Below, in pieces: positions 6,010 through 10,903 of a DNA stretch of 10,903 bases. Source of the DNA: Bacteroidota bacterium. GTDB lineage: Bacteria > Bacteroidota > Bacteroidia > M30B66. The first letter of the stretch is position 1, and every line of letters starts with the position of its first letter. Below the pieces are notes generated by a model. The model did no database searches, was not told where the DNA came from, and saw only the letters and a program-made list of their open reading frames with translations. The translations under genes were made by a program, and so were the position numbers. The stretch is from positions 1 through 10,903 of the forward strand of contig CANMGM010000055.1 in assembly GCA_947497195.1 (NCBI GenBank). The letters are read 5' to 3'.

Positions 6010-6162
6010 CGTGGCAAATGCATTGGATACAAATCCTAAAACCAGTAACAATGCGAAAGTGTGTTTTTTCAAGGCAGTTTCTTTGTTGCAAAATAGTAAT
6101 TTCATTTTTAATTCTTGCTGCAGCACTATTTACTGCTTAGCTTCGCTGCTTAAAGAAATTGC

Positions 6163-7182
6163 ATGTCGGCCATATTCGTAACCGGAGCTTCCGGGCTTAT
6201 CGGTTCCCACATTTTACTCGAGTTACTCCAGCAAGGGCATGCTGTACGTGCATTGACGCGTAATTCTCATAAGGCGACTGCTTTTTTTTCATGTCTGTTG
6301 AAGCACTATAACCTTGATGAAAACCTTTCTTCAGGCATCACATGGATAGAAGGCGACTTACGTGATATAGCCCGATACGATGAATATCTCAATTCGGTCG
6401 AAACCGTATTTCACTGCGCGGGCTTGGTTTCAACAGCATCGTCAGACCGTAATAAAATGCACGACATTAATGTGCGTTGCACCGCCGATCTTGTGGATTA
6501 TTGCCTAAACACTTCCGTAAAATGGTTCGGTCACATGAGTTCTGTTGCCAGCCTCGGCCCAAATCCCGAAGGGTTTGTTGATGAGGACTATTTCTGGAAA
6601 CAAGACAAAAACCACAGCAATTATGCATTGAGTAAATACTTATCTGAGCAGGAAGTATGGCGTGCAAAAGAGGAAGGGCTTGCAATTCAAATTTTTAATC
6701 CTGCCGTTGTGATAGGCCCAACCGGCGAAAATGGAAATTTAAATACGCTGTACAGCCGCTTGAAGCGGGGCATGTCTTTTTACCTGAATGGCAGCAGCGG
6801 CTTTATTGATGTTCGCGATCTTGCAGCGTTTTGCGTGTTGCAATGGACTAAAAAAGTTTCGGGCTCGAGGGTAATTTTGAGTGCTGAAAACCTAAGTCAG
6901 AAAGAATTCCTCCAAATCGTATGTACAGCTTTGAATGTTTCGCCGCCGCGTTACCCTTTAAGTAAAACAGTATTCAAAATAGGCTCCGCAACAGAATTCA
7001 TTTTACGATTAGGACAATCGAAAAAACACCTGTTGCAGAACGATTTGTTTAAAATGGGAAGTTCAAAAAACCGCTACGACAATCAAAAATCGCTTCAAAT
7101 GGGAGCGCAATATCGGCCAATTAAAGAAGCCGTTGAGAACAGTGTACGATTTTCAAAAATTGCCTTAGATGCTTCGCTATAG
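6163..7182 (+). CDS. NAD(P)-dependent epimerase/dehydratase (extended SDR)
   Basis: A 339-residue cytosolic Rossmann-fold oxidoreductase. The dinucleotide motif TGASGLIG is at 7-14, and D65 (IEGDLRD) fits the adenine-contacting acidic position. The HCAG motif at 84-87 corresponds to NNAG of classical SDRs. S126/S127 (HMSSVAS) and Y154-x3-K158 (YALSK) are the catalytic residues. FNPAVVIGP at 178-186 and the FIDVRDLA stretch at 214-221 are typical of the dihydroflavonol-reductase/UDP-sugar-epimerase-like branch. The substrate cannot be read from sequence; a nucleotide-sugar, a steroid-like or a ketone substrate is possible. The ATG at 6163 leads straight into the first beta strand. No exact promoter core is seen upstream, where the repeat-rich region lies. 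It is convergent with the next gene, only 17 bp apart, with no terminator. Confidence 0.9.
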   Translation: MSAIFVTGASGLIGSHILLELLQQGHAVRALTRNSHKATAFFSCLLKHYNLDENLSSGITWIEGDLRDIARYDEYLNSVETVFHCAGLVSTASSDRNKMHDINVRCTADLVDYCLNTSVKWFGHMSSVASLGPNPEGFVDEDYFWKQDKNHSNYALSKYLSEQEVWRAKEEGLAIQIFNPAVVIGPTGENGNLNTLYSRLKRGMSFYLNGSSGFIDVRDLAAFCVLQWTKKVSGSRVILSAENLSQKEFLQIVCTALNVSPPRYPLSKTVFKIGSATEFILRLGQSKKHLLQNDLFKMGSSKNRYDNQKSLQMGAQYRPIKEAVENSVRFSKIALDASL

Positions 7183-7199
7183 AAGACCGAATCAACATT

Positions 7200-7661
7200 T
7201 TAAATCCGTACGTTTTTAGGTTCCTCGAGCATCGTTTTTCCAGCATCGAGTGTGTTAAAATAGCGATCTGTCCAATCTGCAAAATCCCTTTCGGATAATG
7301 CTCCTGCATTTTCAACAAAAAATGTTTTCTCTTTAAAAGAAATGCTTTTCAGCAATTTATTTTTTAGTTCTTTCTTTAACTGTCCGGGTCCCAAGAGTAG
7401 AATTTCAGAATAAGGCAGTAAAATTTGTCTTATCTCCTCAAAGTATCGCGCGTAAAGCTCTTTTTCGCGTTGTTCTTTTTTAAATTCATTGGATGAGCTG
7501 CGGTTATCCCAATGTGTCCCGTCGGGCGTTTCTCCCGGTATCCGAGGCTGGGATTCAATTCCCGAATACATGATTTGAATTGTGTTTAAATCCTGAAACG
7601 GAACATAAAACCGGGCACTTGCAGAATCCATCCACAACGCAATTCGATTAGGCTTTTTCAT
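7200..7661 (-). CDS. small cytosolic protein, possibly eRF1-like (baeRF-related), function unknown
   Basis: 153 residues from the ATG at 7661; an in-frame TTG at 7706 would add 15 unconvincing residues. The start MKKPNRIALWMDSASARFYV has the 'beta strand-W-hD-A' opening seen in short Bacteroidota proteins that resemble the middle domain of archaeal/eukaryotic release factor eRF1. The later YSEILLLGPGQLKKELKNKL (84-103) and FKEKTFFVENAGALSERDF (109-127) match the Gly-Pro and helix features of that fold. Between them is a charged helix (FKKEQREKELYARYFEEIRQ). No signal peptide or membrane segment is present. I see no GGQ-type peptidyl-hydrolysis motif, so release-factor activity is not implied. 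The family relation is a pattern judgement only. It is divergent from miaE, sharing a 121-bp intergenic region. Confidence 0.7.
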   Translation of the reverse strand: MKKPNRIALWMDSASARFYVPFQDLNTIQIMYSGIESQPRIPGETPDGTHWDNRSSSNEFKKEQREKELYARYFEEIRQILLPYSEILLLGPGQLKKELKNKLLKSISFKEKTFFVENAGALSERDFADWTDRYFNTLDAGKTMLEEPKNVRI

Positions 7662-7755
7662 ATGCTGTCTATTTGATGAAATGAATTTAGCATCGGATAC
7701 ATCCAAAAAATATGAGCAATGTCAACCATGTTAATCAGGCTTTATTTGAATAGTA

Positions 7756-7763
7756 TAAATTTG
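7756..7763 (+). promoter_or_regulatory. Bacteroidota -7 promoter core for miaE
   Basis: TAAATTTG matches TAnnTTTG exactly and lies 19 bp before the miaE ATG, implying a leader of about 13 nt with no Shine-Dalgarno sequence. A TTTG -33 box at the usual 19-21 bp distance is not visible. Confidence 0.5.
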
Positions 7764-7782
7764 CAGTTCAATTTGAACAGCT

Positions 7783-8370
7783 ATGCTTCGACTAAAACAC
7801 GTAACTGATCCGAGATGGGCCGATTTAGTAGAGAAAGATCTCGAGGAGGTACTTACCGATCATGCCTATTGCGAACAAAAAGCAGCATCTACTGCGATTT
7901 CCCTAATCGTTAAATTTCCTGAATTTCCTGAATTGGTTCAGGAAATGTCGGCACTTGCGCAGGAAGAGATGGAGCATTTCAGCCGCGTGCATGAAATTAT
8001 CATGAAACGAGGTTTCAAACTCGGTCAGGAACGAAAAGATGAATACGTAAACGAATTACTGGGCTTCTTGAAAAAAGGTAATTCAAAAGCCGGTCAACTG
8101 GTCGAGAAATTACTTTTTGCTGCGATGATTGAGGCAAGAAGTTGCGAACGATTCAGAGTACTCAGCGAGCACATCGAAGATAGCGAACTGGCTTTATTTT
8201 ATAAAGAATTAATGGCGAGTGAAGCCGGCCACCATACTATGTTTCTAAAACTTGCCCGAAAATTTGGCATTCCCGCCGGAATCGATGTTGATGCGCGTTG
8301 GAATGAATTTCTCGAATTCGAAGCGGGCATGATTGAAAACTATGAACAGCGTGCAAGGATACACGGATAA
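7783..8370 (+). CDS. miaE: tRNA-(ms2io6A)-hydroxylase MiaE
   Basis: A 195-residue non-haem di-iron monooxygenase that hydroxylates the isopentenyl side chain of ms2i6A37 in tRNAs reading UNN codons, giving ms2io6A, with O2 as co-substrate. The ferritin-like ligand set is complete: E31 (DHAYCEQKAAS), E62 and H65 (EEMEHF), E117 (IEARSCERF), E147 and H150 (ASEAGHHTMF). Length and all motif blocks match the family. It depends on the earlier enzymes MiaA and MiaB, which are not in this window. The ATG at 7783 gives the usual N-terminus and has a promoter core just upstream. It stands alone, divergent from the small eRF1-like gene, and ends just before the hairpin shared with the convergent DUF4476 gene. 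MiaE is patchily distributed among bacteria. Confidence 0.95.
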   Translation: MLRLKHVTDPRWADLVEKDLEEVLTDHAYCEQKAASTAISLIVKFPEFPELVQEMSALAQEEMEHFSRVHEIIMKRGFKLGQERKDEYVNELLGFLKKGNSKAGQLVEKLLFAAMIEARSCERFRVLSEHIEDSELALFYKELMASEAGHHTMFLKLARKFGIPAGIDVDARWNEFLEFEAGMIENYEQRARIHG

Positions 8371-8373
8371 AAC

Positions 8374-8407
8374 AAAAAAAGGCTGTCCTAAAAAATAAGA
8401 CTGCCTT
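8374..8407 (-). terminator. intrinsic terminator of the DUF4476 gene
   Basis: AAGGCTGTC (8379-8387) and GACTGCCTT (8399-8407) pair with a single mismatch around an AT-rich 11-nt loop. Read on the minus strand the stem runs into TTTTTTT (complement of 8374-8380), so it terminates the leftward gene ending at 8427. On the plus strand no T run follows; the hairpin may still protect the miaE transcript end. Confidence 0.8.
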
Positions 8408-8426
8408 CACGATCAATAATTACTAT

Positions 8427-9527
8427 TTACCTGCGCGGCTGGCTATTGATAAACGCATTCAATTCATCGACACTCGATGAAAACGTAAATGCATTATTTA
8501 CCATGAAATAATTACTCAAATCATAGGTTCGGCCATACGCAAACTTGGCAAAATCGAGTTTTGTATCTTCAAAACTGAACAAGCCCATGATCTGATTTAC
8601 CTGAGCAACCGTCATACAATTGCTGCTAAAAACTTGTTGGGCAATCTGGAATTTATTCTCCTCAAACGATTGTCCGTTTATGGTGTTCAATGCATTGCTA
8701 AAAGTTCCCTGATCCATCGGCCAAGGACAACCCACAACACCCGAATAGCCTGGCATCATGTAATGCGTGGTTGTAGTTTGTTGTTGAATTACTGGAACAC
8801 CAGTTGTAGTAGTAGTCGTGGTTTGCTGAACGGTTCCTCCGCTGGTTACAACTGTGCCAACAGGAATACCAACATTCATATTGAAATTTACCCCTAAATC
8901 GGGATCGTTTACCGATACATTCATACCGGCGCCCGGGGCTACAACCGTCCCTGGAGTACCTACCGTAGTAGTTGTAGTTTGTGTTGTTTGCGTAACAGTT
9001 CCTGGTTGAGTTACTACGGTTGTGGTAGTTGTTGGTGCAGGCGAATAAACAGGTTGTACAGGCTGAGCAACAACCACTTGTTGCGTCATTGGCATGGCCA
9101 ATGGCGTTTCAGACACAAAGCGCATTACGTATTTATCTTTCTCCTCTTCTTTTTTCTTAATATCGGCCGAATCGCGGCCACCAAAATCGCGGGCCAGTTG
9201 ATTTCCTGCTTTATTAAAACCTTTACCAACAGCAGTTTCTTTTTTCGGACGAATATTGAAGGTGTATTCTTTAAATGGTTCTAGAGGCAAGGTTTTCGTT
9301 ACTTCACCCAAACTCGCATCCTCGAAAATTGCTTTGACCTTGTACGTTGCAGGAGCTGTGAGATCTGTTAACTTAACATTGGTTGCAGGGACTTCATTGT
9401 AACGCAATCCGTTCATGACGATGGTAAATTTTTCACCATTCTCCGCAAAAAAAATCAAATTAGCCTTTTGTGCAAATCCTTGTAAACTCAATAAAGCAAT
9501 TGCTATAGAAAAGAAAGATTTCATCAT
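8427..9527 (-). CDS. secreted DUF4476 domain protein
   Basis: 366 residues. It begins MMKSFFSIAIALLSLQGFAQ, a clear signal peptide. Residues 21-95 form a beta-rich N-terminal region (FAENGEKFTIVMNGLRYNEV, then PATNVKLTDL and YKVKAIFEDASLG) common in Bacteroidota DUF4476 proteins. Residues 96-135 are charged. Residues about 148-257 are a low-complexity linker of Thr, Val, Gln and Pro (for example TTTTTVVTQPGTVTQTTQTT). The C-terminal DUF4476 domain (about 268-362) shows F..AL.TI..QSFEENKF..A, MTVAQVNQIMGLFSFEDTKL and DFAKFAYGRTYDLSNYFMV. The domain has no known biochemical function. There is no T9SS tail or lipobox, so a periplasmic or released protein is expected. The start is ATG-ATG; either may be used. 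It has its own promoter and terminator. Confidence 0.9.
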   Translation of the reverse strand: MMKSFFSIAIALLSLQGFAQKANLIFFAENGEKFTIVMNGLRYNEVPATNVKLTDLTAPATYKVKAIFEDASLGEVTKTLPLEPFKEYTFNIRPKKETAVGKGFNKAGNQLARDFGGRDSADIKKKEEEKDKYVMRFVSETPLAMPMTQQVVVAQPVQPVYSPAPTTTTTVVTQPGTVTQTTQTTTTTVGTPGTVVAPGAGMNVSVNDPDLGVNFNMNVGIPVGTVVTSGGTVQQTTTTTTTGVPVIQQQTTTTHYMMPGYSGVVGCPWPMDQGTFSNALNTINGQSFEENKFQIAQQVFSSNCMTVAQVNQIMGLFSFEDTKLDFAKFAYGRTYDLSNYFMVNNAFTFSSSVDELNAFINSQPRR

Positions 9528-9602
9528 TTTAGAAATTGTTTAGTTTTCATTTTAGGAGGCAAATATAAGGCCATTTTACGTATTTTGGACCAAATTTGAT
9601 TT
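9528..9602. promoter_or_regulatory. divergent promoter region between DUF4476 and transporter genes
   Basis: On the minus strand TATATTTG (complement of 9560-9567) matches TAnnTTTG exactly, 32 bp before the DUF4476 ATG. A TTTG (complement of 9591-9594) lies 23 bp upstream of it, slightly longer than the usual 19-21 bp. On the plus strand the best transporter core is TATTTTGG at 9581-9588, one mismatch, which would give a very short leader. The plus-strand aggagg at 9554-9559 is too far from the transporter start to act as its ribosome-binding site. Confidence 0.55.
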
Positions 9603-10868
9603 ATGGAACGATTCTCAGGATTGTTAGGACTTGTATTGATCCTTCTTCTCGCCTTTTTATTCTCTAACAACCGTAAGGCAATTAATTACAGGCTGATACT
9701 GAGTGGCATTGCCTTGCAAATTGTAATCGCAATTCTTGTTCTGCGCATACCTCCTATCACACGTTTCTTTCAGGGTATTGGACATGGTATGGAAAAAATC
9801 GAAGAATTTGCTCGTAAAGGAGCTTCGTTTGTGTACGGCGGCATCGGAGTTCAGCAAAATGATGGCAGTATCGGAAATTTCTTCGCAGGCGGATTTGTAT
9901 TCGCCTTTAATGTAACAGCAACCATCATTCTTGTGTGCGTGCTTGTGGCTATCTTATACCACCTCAACATTATGCAGCGCGTGGTATCGCTTATAGCCCG
10001 CGCAATGAATGCAGTTATGAAGGTAAGTGGAGCCGAGGCGCTCTCGAACGTTGCAAGTGCTTTTGTAGGCCAAGTGGAAGCCCAGGTGATGATACGACCA
10101 TACCTCGCCGGGATGACGCGAAGTGAACTTTTGGCAAGTATGAGTGGATCGCTTGCCTGTATTGCAGGAGGCATTCTGGTCGTTTATGTGAACATGGGAG
10201 CCAAAGCAGGTTTAGACTTGGCGCCAAAACTCATCGCGGCAAGTCTTATGGCAGCACCCGGAGCACTTGTTATTGCGAAAATCATCTTCCCCGAAACAGA
10301 AGAAAGTCAAACCATGGGCAAGGTAAAACTCAATGTTAAAAGCCATTATGTGAATGTAATTGATGCGATTTCGCATGGCGCGGGAGATGGTTTTAAAATA
10401 GCTATGAACGTAATTGCAATGCTGATAGGTTTTATAGCATTAATCACAATGATCGACTGGATGCTCATTCATATCGGACACTTGTTTAACCCTGATTTTA
10501 CACTGAGCTTGGACTGGATTTTCGGAAAGATTTTTTACCCGCTTGCTTGGGCAATGGGAGTTCCCAGTCAGGATGTGAATGGTGTAGCGACCTTGCTTGG
10601 ACAAAAACTCACCGTCAATGAATTCGTAGCTTTCCAAAATCTGGCGAATAAATCGGTTCCAATCGTAACGGAAAAAGGCCTGTTGATTTGTTCTATTGCA
10701 ATATGCGGATTTGCCAACTTTTCATCTGTTGGAATGCAAATCGGCGGAATTGGAGAATTGGCTCCAGAACGGCGTGCCGACCTCGCCCGTCTTGGATTGA
10801 AGGCTCTTCTCGCAGGAACACTGGCTTCTTATATGTCGGCGACGTTGGCAGGAATTATAATGGGCTGA
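9603..10868 (+). CDS. concentrative nucleoside transporter (CNT/NupC family)
   Basis: 421 residues, a full-length inner-membrane CNT carrier that should couple nucleoside uptake to Na+ or H+. In order: an N-terminal helix pair (1-20 and 31-48), a gate-like helix at 100-120, then the first re-entrant/binding region GAEALSNVASAFVGQVEA at 143-160, with RPYLAGMTRSELLASMSGSL after it. Next is a loop at 230-250, then the second half with GVPSQDVNGVATLLGQKLTV, NEFVAF (339-344) and CGFANFSSVGMQIGGIGELA (368-387). NEFVAF and the FANFSS stretch are canonical nucleoside- and cation-contacting parts. In the first motif the usual GQTEAPL is GQVEAQV, and the usual Asn before F.GQ is Ser152. That may mark a Bacteroidota subgroup with different specificity. 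The ATG is supported by the family start MERF.GLLG and the divergent spacing. No terminator is visible in the remaining 35 bp. Confidence 0.94.
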   Translation: MERFSGLLGLVLILLLAFLFSNNRKAINYRLILSGIALQIVIAILVLRIPPITRFFQGIGHGMEKIEEFARKGASFVYGGIGVQQNDGSIGNFFAGGFVFAFNVTATIILVCVLVAILYHLNIMQRVVSLIARAMNAVMKVSGAEALSNVASAFVGQVEAQVMIRPYLAGMTRSELLASMSGSLACIAGGILVVYVNMGAKAGLDLAPKLIAASLMAAPGALVIAKIIFPETEESQTMGKVKLNVKSHYVNVIDAISHGAGDGFKIAMNVIAMLIGFIALITMIDWMLIHIGHLFNPDFTLSLDWIFGKIFYPLAWAMGVPSQDVNGVATLLGQKLTVNEFVAFQNLANKSVPIVTEKGLLICSIAICGFANFSSVGMQIGGIGELAPERRADLARLGLKALLAGTLASYMSATLAGIIMG

Positions 10869-10903
10869 TAGGCTTGACGCTAAGGCAGGTATTAATGATT
10901 AAC

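Larger units (their letters stand above)
5731..6105 (-). pseudogene. signal-peptide-coding stub fused in frame to repeat sequence
   Basis: From an ATG at 6105 the frame reads MKLLFCNKETALKKHTFALL and then LVLGFVSNAFA, a convincing Sec signal peptide with an AFA cleavage site. A TTG at 6072 giving (M)KKHTFALLLVLGF is an alternative start. Directly after it, at about 6010, the frame enters the REP-like element, then 5801-5816 and the right arm of the MITE-like element, staying open for 124 codons and ending NPDYALGLRYESLKYKISET. The part after the signal peptide is rich in Arg, Cys and Pro, has no recognisable domain, and is probably read-through of repeat DNA. The simplest explanation is a remnant of a secreted-protein gene whose body was lost or displaced. 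An expressed small exported protein is the alternative. Confidence 0.3.
5368..6162. other. repeat-rich intergenic region of about 800 bp
   Basis: No conventional gene is visible here. The stretch holds, in order: a tandem palindrome upstream of the four-helix gene; a low-information segment at 5441-5615 with one minor hairpin (CATTC-TGC-GAATG at 5453-5465); a MITE-like inverted-repeat element; a near-palindrome at 5801-5816; a 7-bp inverted pair TATTCCA/TGGAATA (5867-5873 and 5898-5904); a two-module REP-like element; and a signal-peptide-coding stub. The parts are described separately. Confidence 0.7.

Noticed and set aside
5897..6181. Plus-strand open frame of 94 codons over the REP-like repeat
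   Set aside because: It is the complement of repeat sequence and the signal-peptide stub, has no recognisable domain, and overlaps the start of the SDR gene.
7662..7706. TTG start extending the small eRF1-like protein by 15 residues
   Set aside because: The extra residues look non-coding and the ATG at 7661 leads directly into the conserved first strand.
9554..9559. AGGAGG Shine-Dalgarno-like sequence before the transporter
   Set aside because: It lies more than 40 bp from the start codon, and Bacteroidota rarely use such sites; probably chance.

Overview
The window is chromosomal DNA of a Bacteroidota bacterium, most like a Flavobacteriales/Chitinophagales-type lineage. Evidence for this: a type IX secretion (T9SS) C-terminal sorting domain, a DUF4476 protein, a 7TMR-DISM sensor kinase, the Bacteroidota form of a membrane-anchored M23 peptidase, promoter cores of the TAnnTTTG type, and few Shine-Dalgarno sequences. 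The species cannot be named from the sequence.

Layout. (a) 1-3442, all on the minus strand: a NarL/LuxR-type response regulator and a 7TM sensor histidine kinase that overlap by 17 bp. After an 82-bp gap come two exported proteins that overlap each other by 22 bp. The first carries a T9SS tail; the second runs off the left edge. They could form one transcription unit, but a 20-bp perfect palindrome sits on the kinase stop codon between the two pairs. (b) 3443-3976: a 534-bp non-coding divergent region with a promoter core for the next gene and a small direct/inverted repeat cluster. (c) 3977-5367: an M23 peptidoglycan peptidase read from a TTG start, convergent with and overlapping a divergent four-helix-bundle (S23/IVP-like) protein that has an Asp-Lys-Ser tandem repeat. 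(d) 5368-6162: about 800 bp of repeat-rich intergenic DNA. It holds a tandem TAAACGTTTA palindrome, a roughly 180-bp MITE-like inverted-repeat element with two central 6-bp-stem/3-nt-loop hairpins, a two-module REP-like element (shared core GGAAAGCCCGC), and a signal-peptide-coding stub whose frame stays open through these repeats. (e) 6163-8370: an extended SDR (NAD(P)-dependent), a small soluble protein resembling bacterial eRF1-like proteins, and MiaE, the tRNA ms2io6A hydroxylase. (f) 8374-10868: a hairpin terminator, a secreted DUF4476 protein with a long Thr/Val/Gln linker, and a divergent concentrative nucleoside transporter (CNT/NupC family) with an altered nucleoside-binding motif.

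Most genes are ordinary housekeeping or envelope functions, and I found no defence system, phage, plasmid, CRISPR array or RNA gene. The least explained part is the repeat-rich region at 5.4-6.1 kb. The most interesting gene context is the two-component pair beside T9SS-type surface proteins.
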